42,263 bases of DNA from Verrucomicrobiota bacterium (GTDB lineage Bacteria > Verrucomicrobiota > Verrucomicrobiia > Limisphaerales > UBA11358), in NCBI GenBank assembly GCA_028873125.1, contig JAGWMQ010000016.1, forward strand, positions 1 to 42,263, read 5' to 3'. The position numbers and the translations under genes were made by a program. Below the pieces are notes generated by a model, which was given only the letters and a program-made list of their open reading frames with translations, was not told where the DNA came from and did no database searches. Below, piece after piece: positions 23,122 through 31,682 of the stretch. Within the stretch, counting starts at the first letter, position 1. Each line of letters starts with the position of its first letter.

Positions 23122-24891
23122 ATGCGTGCAAACCGATTTTTGTTTTCAACGGTCGGCTTGGCTCTCTTTGTCCACCTCGCCGGGATGGGCCGGGCGGGAA
23201 CTCTGACCGGGACCTTCACTCCCATTGCCGCCGGGTCCAACGTGAATTTGACGGCGGAGGGAAAATTGGATTGGGTGCATTGGGGGCTTTACACCGCCGA
23301 CAGTCTGGACCGCAAAGCGGACGTGGCGCCGCAGATCAGCAACTTCACCTTGGTCGGCGACAATTCCTCTTACACGCTGGCGGCGTATCAGTACACCAAC
23401 AATGCCAACGGCTACACCTGGTATGATGGCGTGCCCACCACCAATGCCACCAACACCCCCACCGGCGTCTGGGCTTACGACTACGTCCCGTTCGGGTCCG
23501 GGTTCCAACTGACTGTTCCGGCCGACACGGCGCAGAGAACGCTGCAAGTTTTCGTCGGGGCGTTTGCCGCGGAAGGACAATTCACCGCGTTCTTGAGCGA
23601 CGGTAGCGCGCCCAATTTCACCAATGCCCCCAATGCCACGGTGAACAACACCGCCAACGGACCGGGCGGAGTTTTCACCATCAACTTCGCGGCCGACTCC
23701 AGCAACCAGACACTCACCGTCATCTGGACGCTTGCGAAAGTTTATGGGTCGCCCCTGGCTGCGCCCAATGTCACGCTGCAAGCCGCCGCTCTGACAGCGT
23801 CCAATGCTGACAACCCGCCGTATGTCGCCATCGCCAGCCCCGAGAACGCCGCCGCATTCCCGGCGCCGGCCACGATCACCCTGAGCGCGGATGCCCTGGA
23901 CTTTGACGGCACCGTGACCAACGTGGCCTTCTATTCCGGCACGAACCTGCTCGGACAAGTCGCGGCCAGCCCCTACAGTTTCACCTGGGCGAACGTCCCT
24001 AAGGGCCATTACACGGTGACGGCGCTGGCGGCCGACAATGGCGGCGCCAGCGGTCGCAGCCAGCCGGTGGACGTTTTCGTCTATGGCGCCGGCGGCGGCC
24101 AGACCAACGCCGTCGCCCAGCCGCCGTCGTCGGTGGACCTCACGGCCGAAGGCACGGCGGACTGGACGCACTGGGGCCTGACCACGAACACGAGTTTCGA
24201 TTACAAAAGCTCCGTGCCGCGTCAGATCGGCAACTTCACCGAGTTGGGCACCAACGCCGTTCAACAATACTCGGACAATTACACCGCCTTTTCCTGGTCC
24301 GACGGAGCGCCGACGTCGGCCGCCACCAACACCGCCACCGGCGTGTTCGTCACGGGCCAGACGAACGGTTTCCTCCTCACCGCGCCGGCGGACCTCTCGC
24401 CGCGGCAATTGCGGGTTTATGTCGGCGGTTACGGCGCGCAGGGCGAATTTCAGGCCTGGTTGAGCGACCTGAGCGCGCCGCCCTTTGACGACACCTCGGT
24501 CAGCAACGTCTATGGCAACAGTTACGCGGTTTATACCATCAACTACACCGCCGCCTCCACCAACCAGCAATTGATCGTGAGGTATCGCGCCGTGAATCTT
24601 TTTGATCTGACCTACGGCAACGTGACGTTGCAGGCGGCCACATTGCAAGGCGCCGTACCGCCCCCGCCGCCCGCGGCGGTGCAAATCGTGGATCCGCGAT
24701 GGCTCGGCAGTGGCTTTGCCTTGTCGTTCCAGACCCAGACGAACCAGAGCTACACCGTCCAATACACCTATTCGCTCAATCCCGTTTCCTGGCAGACGCT
24801 CACCAATTTTTCCGGGAACGGAACAATGACGAGCGTGACCAACCAAGCTCCGACCAACGCCACCTGCTTCTACCGGGTTTTGGAGCCGTAA
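23122..24891 (+). CDS. Secreted protein A with two DWxHWGL domains and an Ig-like domain
   Basis: A signal peptide (MRANRFLFSTVGLALFVHLA, probable cut after GRA) precedes 560 mature residues. Residues about 28-225 and 337-512 are copies of one domain. Its hallmarks are VNLTAEGKLDWVHWGL, YTWYDGVPT, LQVFVGAFAAEGQFTAFLSD and a closing NVTLQAA. Between them, residues about 230-330 resemble a bacterial Ig-like domain (VAIASPENAAAFPAPATITL, TVTALAADNGG). The C-terminal 70 residues (SYTVQYTYSLNPVSWQTLTNF, ending CFYRVLEP) form a module common at the ends of verrucomicrobial secreted proteins. I know no function for the DWxHWGL domain; carbohydrate binding is only a guess. The paralog at 28671 has the same order. 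Confidence 0.8.
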   Translation: MRANRFLFSTVGLALFVHLAGMGRAGTLTGTFTPIAAGSNVNLTAEGKLDWVHWGLYTADSLDRKADVAPQISNFTLVGDNSSYTLAAYQYTNNANGYTWYDGVPTTNATNTPTGVWAYDYVPFGSGFQLTVPADTAQRTLQVFVGAFAAEGQFTAFLSDGSAPNFTNAPNATVNNTANGPGGVFTINFAADSSNQTLTVIWTLAKVYGSPLAAPNVTLQAAALTASNADNPPYVAIASPENAAAFPAPATITLSADALDFDGTVTNVAFYSGTNLLGQVAASPYSFTWANVPKGHYTVTALAADNGGASGRSQPVDVFVYGAGGGQTNAVAQPPSSVDLTAEGTADWTHWGLTTNTSFDYKSSVPRQIGNFTELGTNAVQQYSDNYTAFSWSDGAPTSAATNTATGVFVTGQTNGFLLTAPADLSPRQLRVYVGGYGAQGEFQAWLSDLSAPPFDDTSVSNVYGNSYAVYTINYTAASTNQQLIVRYRAVNLFDLTYGNVTLQAATLQGAVPPPPPAAVQIVDPRWLGSGFALSFQTQTNQSYTVQYTYSLNPVSWQTLTNFSGNGTMTSVTNQAPTNATCFYRVLEP

Positions 24892-24948
24892 CGGCGCGGT
24901 TGGGTTGTCCCGCGCGGCGGCTTCTGGTAAAAACGTCGCGGCCTGGAA

Positions 24949-26769
24949 ATGCAAAAATACCGACGATTGCTCCAGTATGCGCGAAGGCAACGGTTCCACT
25001 TTGTCCTGATCTTCGCGCTCACGGTCACGACCTCGGCGCTGGCGGCGTTGCAGCCCTGGCCGCTGAAGCTGCTGGCCGACCATGTCCTCGGCAAAGTTCC
25101 CGCGCCGGAGGTCCTGGACCATGCCCTCGGATGGTTTGCGCTGGAACCCACCAAGACCGTCCTGCTCTGGGTGGCCGTCCTGGGCGGCCTCGTCTTGTTC
25201 CTGTTGAACAGCGCGCTGGACGTGGTGCTCACCCAGTGGTGGACCTTTGCCGGGCGGCGCATGGTCTATGACCTGGCGGCCGATTTGTTCGCCCGGCTCC
25301 AACGCCGTTCGCTGCTCTTCCATTCGCGAAATACGGTCGGCGACACCCTGGGCCGTGTGACCGGCGACAGTTGGTGCGTTTATCAGGTGTTCGACACGGC
25401 ACTCTTCACGCCCGGCCACGCGCTGCTGATGTTGATCTTCATGGCGCTCTTGATGGCGGGGCTGGATCCGACCCTCACGCTGCTGGCGTTCGTGGTCGCG
25501 CCCTTCATGGTCGGCGCGTCCTTCCTGGTCAGCAAGCCGCTGCGGCTGGCGGCCAAACTCAAGCGCGACATCGAAATCCGCATCCAGTCCCACATCCAGC
25601 AAACGCTCACCGGCATTCCCGTGGTGCAGGCCTTCGTTCAGGAGGAACGCGAGCAGGAACGGTTTCAGCGGTTCGCCGACGGCGTCATCCGCGCCCAGCA
25701 GCGCAGCACGCTCATCGGCAGCCTCAACAGCCTCAGTTCCGGCCTGATTGCGACCCTGGGCACGGCGGTCATCCTCTGGGTCGGCGCGCTGCACGTGGCC
25801 GAGCACCGCCTGCCCGTCGGCGGCCTGCTGGTTTTCTTGTATTACCTCGGCTCGCTGCAAACCCAGATGAAAACGCTCGCCGGCGGCCCCACCGCGCTGC
25901 AGGGATTGAGCGCCGCCGTGGACCGCGTCAGCGAAATTCTTGAGGCGGCGCCCGAAGTGGCCGAACGCCCCGGCGCGCAGGCCCTGCCGCGCGCGCGCGG
26001 CGCGGTCCGGATGGAGAACGTCACGTTCGGTTACGAGCCGGGTCACGAGATTCTGCGCGGCGTTTCGCTGGAGGTCGAACCCGGGGAAACGCTCGCCATC
26101 GTCGGCTCCAGCGGCGTCGGCAAGACCACGCTGGTCCAACTGATCCCGCGTTTTTTCGATCCCTGGCAGGGGCGGGTGCGGGTGGACGGCCAGGACGTGC
26201 GGGACGTGCAATTGCGGAGCCTCCGGTCGCAAATCGCGCTGGTGGCGCAGGAGGCGTTTTTATTTCCCTTTTCGATTTCCGAGAACATCGCGTTGGGCCG
26301 GCCGGACGCCGCGCGCGCGGAAATCGAAGCCGCCGCGCGGGCCGCCAACGCGCATGAATTCATCCAGCGCCTGCCGCAAGGCTACGACACGGTCCTCGGC
26401 GAGCGCGGCGTCACCCTGTCCGGCGGCGAGCGCCAGCGCCTGTCCATCGCGCGCGCCCTGCTCAAGGACGCGCCGGTCCTGATCCTGGATGAACCCACCA
26501 GCGCGCTGGATGCCGAAACCGAACAGGCGATTCTGCAGGCGCTGGAGCGGCTGATGGAGGGCCGGACCACCTTCATCATCGCCCACCGGCTCTCGACGGT
26601 CCGCCGCGCCGACCGCATCGTCGTATTGGAAAACGGCGCCATCGCCGAGAGCGGCTCGCACGCCGAACTGCTTGGCCGCGGCGGGCTTTATGCGCGGTTG
26701 CATCACCTGCAGTTTGACACCGGGAAGCCGCCGCTGCCGGCGGCGCAATTGGGACCGTCGCAACTTTGA
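24949..26769 (+). CDS. ABC exporter half-transporter 1 (fused TMD-NBD)
   Basis: The 606-aa protein has an N-terminal type-1 exporter membrane domain (about residues 1-330, six helices) and a nucleotide-binding domain. The NBD shows Walker A GSSGVGKTT (about 385), Q-loop ALVAQEAF, signature LSGGERQRLSIARALL (about 490), Walker B VLILDEPTSALD (about 510) and H-loop IIAHRLST. This is MsbA/lipid-A-exporter or glycan-exporter architecture. All catalytic residues look intact. The next gene starts 8 bp after its stop, so the two probably form a heterodimer. Substrate is inferred from context to be a glycan or glycolipid. Confidence 0.93.
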   Translation: MQKYRRLLQYARRQRFHFVLIFALTVTTSALAALQPWPLKLLADHVLGKVPAPEVLDHALGWFALEPTKTVLLWVAVLGGLVLFLLNSALDVVLTQWWTFAGRRMVYDLAADLFARLQRRSLLFHSRNTVGDTLGRVTGDSWCVYQVFDTALFTPGHALLMLIFMALLMAGLDPTLTLLAFVVAPFMVGASFLVSKPLRLAAKLKRDIEIRIQSHIQQTLTGIPVVQAFVQEEREQERFQRFADGVIRAQQRSTLIGSLNSLSSGLIATLGTAVILWVGALHVAEHRLPVGGLLVFLYYLGSLQTQMKTLAGGPTALQGLSAAVDRVSEILEAAPEVAERPGAQALPRARGAVRMENVTFGYEPGHEILRGVSLEVEPGETLAIVGSSGVGKTTLVQLIPRFFDPWQGRVRVDGQDVRDVQLRSLRSQIALVAQEAFLFPFSISENIALGRPDAARAEIEAAARAANAHEFIQRLPQGYDTVLGERGVTLSGGERQRLSIARALLKDAPVLILDEPTSALDAETEQAILQALERLMEGRTTFIIAHRLSTVRRADRIVVLENGAIAESGSHAELLGRGGLYARLHHLQFDTGKPPLPAAQLGPSQL

Positions 26770-26776
26770 TCGCTCC

Positions 26777-28609
26777 GTGAACAAACCAACAGCACAATTG
26801 GGCGTGGTGGGTCTCTGCCGGTGGGCGCTCCGTTACGCGTTCCGACGCTGGCTGCCGCTGGTGGCGGTGCTGGCGACGATGCTGCTGAACGTGGGGCTGA
26901 ACGTGCTGAAACCCTGGCCGATGGTCTTTCTGATCGCCGTGCTGCGGGCGCAATTGCTGGGCGAGGCGATGCCGGCGTGGGCCTCCCGGCTGGTGGAGTT
27001 TCTGCCGGGCGCGCCGACCTTGAAGCATTTCATCGGCTGGAGTGTCGCGGCCACGGTGGTGATTTTTTTGTTGAGCTGGCTGGTCGGCCTGGCCAACGCT
27101 TTCGCCAACGTCAGCCTCGGGCAGCGGATGGTTTACGACCTGGCCGCCGACCTGTTCACGAAACTGCAACAACTGTCGCTGCGGTTTCACGCCAGCCGGT
27201 CGGTGGGCGACAATCTCCGGCGCGTCACCGCCGACAGCGCCTGCATTTCGCTCATCGTCAAGGACGCCCTGCTGCCGGTGGTGTCCTCGCTGGTCACGCT
27301 CGTGGTGATCTTCGGCATTCTCTGGCGGATTGACGCCACCCTCACCCTGATTGCGCTGGCGGTGGCGCCTTACATGCTCCTGATCTTCTATCTCTACGCG
27401 CAGCCCATGCTCCGGCTCAGTTACGTGGAACAGGAAACCGAGTCGCGCATCTACGAGGTCGCCGAGCAGACCTTGTCGGCCATTCCGGCGGTGCAGGCCT
27501 TTTGCCGCGAGGAACTCAACGACCGCCGTTTTCAACAGACGACCGGCGCCTCGCTGGCCGCCACCCTCACGCTCACCCGCGTGCAATTGCGGTTCAAGGT
27601 GCTGATGGGCCTGGCGACGGCCGTGGGGACGGCCGGCATTTATTGGCTCGGCGCCCGCCACGCGCTGGCCGGAAACACCCTCATGGATCCGGTCGCCACC
27701 ATCGTGCTGTTCCTGTCCTACCTCGGTTCGCTCTACGATCCGCTGGCCAACGTCATGTACACCTCGGCCACCATCCAGACCGCCGCCGGCAGCGTCCGGC
27801 GCGTCCGCGAAGTGCTGGAAACCGAGCGCGAAATCTCTGACAAACCCGGCGCGACACGGTTGCCCGCCCTCCGGGGACGCGTGGAGATTGAAGACGTCAC
27901 CTTCGGGTACGAACCGGACCGGCCCATCCTGCGCAACATCCGTCTGGCGGTGGAACCCGGCGAAACGGTGGCGTTGGTCGGCCCGACCGGCGCGGGCAAG
28001 AGCACGCTGGTCAGCCTGGTCCCGCGCTTTTTCGATCCCTGGCAGGGAAGCGTGCGGGTGGACGGACACGACGTCCGCGACGCGCAGTTGAAGAGCCTGC
28101 GCGGGCAGATCGCCATCGTTTTGCAGGAGCCGTTTCTGTTCCCGCTGTCGGTTGCCGAAAACATCGCCTACGGCCATCCGCAGGCGACGCGGGCGGAAAT
28201 CGAAGCCGCCGCGCGCGCCGCCAGCGCGCATGATTTCATCCAGCGCCTGCCGCAAGGTTACCAGACGGTCGTCGGCGAACGCGGCGCGACGCTTTCCGGC
28301 GGCGAACGGCAGCGCCTGTCCATTGCGCGCGCCCTGCTCAAGAACGCGCCCATCCTGATTCTCGACGAGCCGACCAGCGCGCTGGACGCCGAATCGGAGG
28401 CGGCGTTCCTTCAGGCGCTGGACCGCCTGGCGCAGGGCCGTTCCACCTTGGTCATCGCGCACCGGTTGTCCACGGCACGGCGCGCCAACCGCATCATCGT
28501 GCTGGAGAACGGCGGCATTGCCGAGAGCGGGACGCACGAGGAACTCCTGCGGCGCGGTGGCCGATATGCGAAATTTCACCGCATCCAGTTTGCCGGGACG
28601 GGGGACTGA
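26777..28609 (+). CDS. ABC exporter half-transporter 2 (fused TMD-NBD)
   Basis: GTG 26777 is the likely start (VNKPTAQLGVVGLCRWALRY), giving 610 aa. The track's ATG 26672 would overlap gene 1 by nearly 100 bp. The layout equals that of transporter 1: membrane domain about 20-335, Walker A GPTGAGKST (about 401), signature LSGGERQRLSIARALL (about 506), Walker B ILILDEPTSALD and H-loop VIAHRLST. Both ATP sites look competent. Over the NBD the two genes share long near-identical DNA stretches (for example 26319-26385 and 28195-28261). This indicates duplication with later gene conversion, or strong constraint. Confidence 0.92.
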   Translation: MNKPTAQLGVVGLCRWALRYAFRRWLPLVAVLATMLLNVGLNVLKPWPMVFLIAVLRAQLLGEAMPAWASRLVEFLPGAPTLKHFIGWSVAATVVIFLLSWLVGLANAFANVSLGQRMVYDLAADLFTKLQQLSLRFHASRSVGDNLRRVTADSACISLIVKDALLPVVSSLVTLVVIFGILWRIDATLTLIALAVAPYMLLIFYLYAQPMLRLSYVEQETESRIYEVAEQTLSAIPAVQAFCREELNDRRFQQTTGASLAATLTLTRVQLRFKVLMGLATAVGTAGIYWLGARHALAGNTLMDPVATIVLFLSYLGSLYDPLANVMYTSATIQTAAGSVRRVREVLETEREISDKPGATRLPALRGRVEIEDVTFGYEPDRPILRNIRLAVEPGETVALVGPTGAGKSTLVSLVPRFFDPWQGSVRVDGHDVRDAQLKSLRGQIAIVLQEPFLFPLSVAENIAYGHPQATRAEIEAAARAASAHDFIQRLPQGYQTVVGERGATLSGGERQRLSIARALLKNAPILILDEPTSALDAESEAAFLQALDRLAQGRSTLVIAHRLSTARRANRIIVLENGGIAESGTHEELLRRGGRYAKFHRIQFAGTGD

Positions 28610-28670
28610 TGTGACGCCATTTTAACTTGCCAATCCCCGAATCCCGGAGAACTCTGCCGGGAGAAAGCCA

Positions 28671-30455
28671 ATGAGGCGCCCGAACCGCTCAATTCGCCTG
28701 CCGGTGAAAATGCGTCCTTTGGCATTTTCGCTTCTGTGCGGGTTGGCCGCCGGGACGTATTTGTCATCCGCCGGGGCCGCGACGCTGTCCGGTTCCTTCA
28801 CGCCGTTGCCGTCGGGAACCAACGTCAACCTGACCGGCGCCGGCGCGTTGGACTGGGTGCATTGGGGGTTCGAGAGCGCGTGGACCGTCGAGCGCAAATA
28901 CGGTGTGACGCCGCAGATTACCAATACCTTTTTGGCGCCGTTCGACCTGAATTCGCGTTCTTACTACGACGGGCCGTTTCAACTCACGAATGGCCTGGAT
29001 ACGTTTACCTGGAGCGACGGCGCCTCGCTGGATCGGGCTGCCACCAACACGCGGACCGGCGTGTATATTTACGGCGACCAGAATAAATATTCGGGCAACG
29101 CTCCAACCGGCTTTCAAATTCAGTGTCCGGCGGACATCACGATGAAGCAGTTGAAGATTTACGTCGGCACCTCCGGGGTGAACGGAACCCTGACGGCCAG
29201 CTTGAGCGGGGCGGCCAGTTATACCGACAATTCATTGAACGGCGGCCCATCCAACGGCGTCTATACCATCAATTTTCAGGCCGACTCGGCCGGCCAGATG
29301 CTGACCGTCACTTTCACGAGCACCAACACCTCCGGCTATCTCGCTTTACAGGCCGCCACTTCGACCGGTCCAGACGCGCCGCCGTCAGTGTCCGTCACCG
29401 CCCCGGCCGACGCTTCGGTGTTCGCGGCCCCGGCGACTTTTTCACTGACGGCCACGGCGTCGGACAGCGACGGGTTCATCACCAATTTGTCCTTGCTGGA
29501 CGGCGCCACGATTTTGGGACAGACGAATTCGGGTTCTCTCGGCGTGAGCGTGAGCAACCTGCCTGGCGGCGCCTACAACTTCGTTGCCGTGGCCTCGGAC
29601 AACGGGGGTTTGTCCATCACCTCGTTCCCGGCGCGGGTGTTTGTAACCACCGGCGGCGGAACGTTGGCCGGCAGCGTCGTCGCGCCGCCGGCCAACCTGG
29701 ACCTGACCGCGGAAGGCGCGCTGGACTGGGTGCATTGGGGCCTGCTCTCGGCCACCAATTCGGACCGCAAGGCCGGGGTGACGCTGCTCATCCCGGATGT
29801 CCAGGTGTTGAACGCGACCACCACCGATCTTCTGCGCTACTCGGACAACTTGACCAGCTACAGTTGGACGGACGGCGCGCCGACGGCCAGCACCAGCGGC
29901 ACCACGACTGGCATTTTTCTTTACAGTACAAACCAGCCGCCGGCGGCGTTTCAGTTGACCGTCCCTGCGACCAGCACGCCGCGCGAGTTGAAAGTTTATG
30001 CCGGCCTTTACGGCGACCATGCCCGGATGGACGCCTGGTTGAGCGACTGGAGCGCGGTCTCCTACAGCGACGAGTCGCTTTCATCCGCATACGGCAACGG
30101 CTACGCGGTCTATACTTTCATTTACAGCTCCACCAATGCGGGCGCGACGCTCAATGTCCGTTGGAGTCCGGCCATCGTTTTGGACCCGTTCTATGGCAAC
30201 GTGACCTGGCAGGCGGCGACCTTGTCGTCGCCACCGGCGGCGACCGTGCTGACGGCGCCGGTTGTTTCGCCGGCGAGTGGATTTGATTTCTCGTTCTTTG
30301 CCGAGACCGGCGTGAATTACACGGTGTGGTATAGCGGTTCCCTCGGCCCCGTGAACTGGCAGGTGTTGACCAATTTCCCCGGCGTGGGCGGGGATGCAAC
30401 CATCAACGACTCCAGCACAAATGCGGCCCGGTTTTATCGGGTGCAGGCGCAATAA
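28671..30455 (+). CDS. Secreted protein B, paralog of secreted protein A
   Basis: ATG 28671 has GGAG 7 nt upstream. It gives 594 aa with a long basic signal peptide (MRRPNRSIRLPVKMRPLAFS, cut probably after SSAGA). Domain order equals protein A. A first DWVHWGF domain covers about 40-230, an Ig-like domain (VSVTAPADASVFAAPATFSL) about 237-330 and a second domain (LDLTAEGALDWVHWGLLS) about 343-520. The C-terminal module ends ARFYRVQAQ. Divergence from A is considerable, so the duplication is not recent. The paralogs flank the ABC pair, which argues for a shared function with export. Function is unknown. Confidence 0.8.
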   Translation: MRRPNRSIRLPVKMRPLAFSLLCGLAAGTYLSSAGAATLSGSFTPLPSGTNVNLTGAGALDWVHWGFESAWTVERKYGVTPQITNTFLAPFDLNSRSYYDGPFQLTNGLDTFTWSDGASLDRAATNTRTGVYIYGDQNKYSGNAPTGFQIQCPADITMKQLKIYVGTSGVNGTLTASLSGAASYTDNSLNGGPSNGVYTINFQADSAGQMLTVTFTSTNTSGYLALQAATSTGPDAPPSVSVTAPADASVFAAPATFSLTATASDSDGFITNLSLLDGATILGQTNSGSLGVSVSNLPGGAYNFVAVASDNGGLSITSFPARVFVTTGGGTLAGSVVAPPANLDLTAEGALDWVHWGLLSATNSDRKAGVTLLIPDVQVLNATTTDLLRYSDNLTSYSWTDGAPTASTSGTTTGIFLYSTNQPPAAFQLTVPATSTPRELKVYAGLYGDHARMDAWLSDWSAVSYSDESLSSAYGNGYAVYTFIYSSTNAGATLNVRWSPAIVLDPFYGNVTWQAATLSSPPAATVLTAPVVSPASGFDFSFFAETGVNYTVWYSGSLGPVNWQVLTNFPGVGGDATINDSSTNAARFYRVQAQ

Positions 30456-30498
30456 ATGCTGGACAATCCTCGCACCGGAAACCTAAACACCTAGCACT

Positions 30499-31086
30499 GT
30501 GAAAGCCAAGCACGAAACCATCACCGCCCTTGCGCCGGGCCGCTGGACCCACGGCGCGCCGCCGGCCAACGTGCGGCTGGGAAACGACACCGTCATCACC
30601 GGCGACCTGGCGTTCAAGCGCTTTCACAGCCGCGAGCCGGACGCGCTGGTCATCGGCGCGCAGTGTACGATGGACGGCGTGCATTTCGATCTCGGCGAAA
30701 AAGGCCGGATGACCATCGGCGACTTCTGTTACTTCACCAACGCCGTCCTGCTCTGCGAACTGGAAGTGCGCATCGGCAACTATGTCGTCATCGGCTGGAA
30801 CACGACGGTCGCCGACACCGACTTTCATCCGCTGGCTCCGGCCGAACGCGTCGCCGACGCCCTCGCCTGCTCGCCGCTGGGCGGGGGCCGGCCGCGGCCG
30901 GCAATTCCCAAGCTGCCGGTCCTCATCGAGGACGACGTGTGGATCGGGCCGAACGCGACCGTTCTCAAAGGCGTGCGCATCGGCGGCGGCGCGTGGATTG
31001 AGGCCGGTTCGCTGGTCACGCGCGACGTGCCGCCGCGCGCCCGCGTGCTCGGCAATCCGGCGCAAATCATTGGAACCATGCCGTGA
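30499..31086 (+). CDS. Left-handed beta-helix acyltransferase 1
   Basis: GTG 30499 begins a 195-aa protein. Hexapeptide repeats (VIGAQCTMDGV, RIGNYVVIGWNTTVADTDFHPL, IEDDVWIGPNATVLKGVRIGGGAWIEAGSLV) define the trimeric LbH O-acetyltransferase family, of the NodL/CatB/maltose acetyltransferase kind. The catalytic His is probably that in DTDFHPL. Such enzymes move an acetyl group from acetyl-CoA to a sugar hydroxyl or amino sugar. Its stop overlaps the next start by 4 nt (GTGA), so translation is coupled with acyltransferase 2. Acceptor specificity is unknown. Confidence 0.88.
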   Translation: MKAKHETITALAPGRWTHGAPPANVRLGNDTVITGDLAFKRFHSREPDALVIGAQCTMDGVHFDLGEKGRMTIGDFCYFTNAVLLCELEVRIGNYVVIGWNTTVADTDFHPLAPAERVADALACSPLGGGRPRPAIPKLPVLIEDDVWIGPNATVLKGVRIGGGAWIEAGSLVTRDVPPRARVLGNPAQIIGTMP

Positions 31087-31682
31087 CCGCGGACCGAAAA
31101 CTCGAATGGGACTGGTATTCGGGGACTGTTCCGGAGAACGTGGTCCTTGACGACACGGCTTATTGCGAGACGGCGTTCAGCTTCCATTTTTATCGCAGCC
31201 GGTTGCCGGGCGGCGTCGAGTATGGCCGCGGCGCCTCGACCTATCTGGGCACGATGTTCGACGTCGGCCCGCGCGGGCGCGTGATACTTGGCGAGTGCGC
31301 GCTGATCCACGGCGCGCGCATCATCTGCGACGCGGAAATTCTCATCGGCGATTACGCGCTGATTTCCTGGAACGTGGTGTTGATGGACACGTATCGCGTT
31401 CCGTTGGATGCGCCAGAGCGGCGCCGGGAACTGGAACGGATCCCGGCGCGCGAACCGCGCCTGGCCTGCGCCGATGTTCCGGCCAAACCGGTTCGCATCG
31501 GGCGCAACGTCTGGATCGGTTTTGACGCCTGCGTGCTGCCCGGCGTGACCATCGGCGAAGGCTCGGTGGTCGGCGCCAAATCGGTGGTGAGGGAAAGCGT
31601 CCCGCCGTTTACCATCGTGGCCGGCAATCCGGCGCGGGTCATCCGCCCGCTCAATGCCGAAGAAAGGAGCCGCCATGCTTGA
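31083..31682 (+). CDS. Left-handed beta-helix acyltransferase 2
   Basis: GTG 31083 lies in the GTGA overlap with the preceding gene and gives 199 aa. Hexapeptide turns are GRVILGECALIHGARIICDAEILIGDYALISW, VRIGRNVWIGFDACVLPGVTIGEGSVVGAKSVV and FTIVAGNPARVIRPL. It is related to acyltransferase 1 but lacks the DTDFHPL string. At that place it reads MDTYRVPLDAPERR, so the usual catalytic His seems missing. It may have a different acceptor, be a structural partner or be inactive. Its last codons overlap the next gene by 8 nt. Confidence 0.83.
   Translation: MTADRKLEWDWYSGTVPENVVLDDTAYCETAFSFHFYRSRLPGGVEYGRGASTYLGTMFDVGPRGRVILGECALIHGARIICDAEILIGDYALISWNVVLMDTYRVPLDAPERRRELERIPAREPRLACADVPAKPVRIGRNVWIGFDACVLPGVTIGEGSVVGAKSVVRESVPPFTIVAGNPARVIRPLNAEERSRHA

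Noticed and set aside
23146-26232. 1028-aa minus-strand ORF
   Set aside because: It is antisense to secreted protein A and ABC gene 1. The composition is Arg/Gly/Gln-rich without domain motifs, a GC-driven shadow.
26576-28579. 667-aa minus-strand ORF
   Set aside because: Antisense to the second ABC transporter. The plus frame has Walker and signature motifs.
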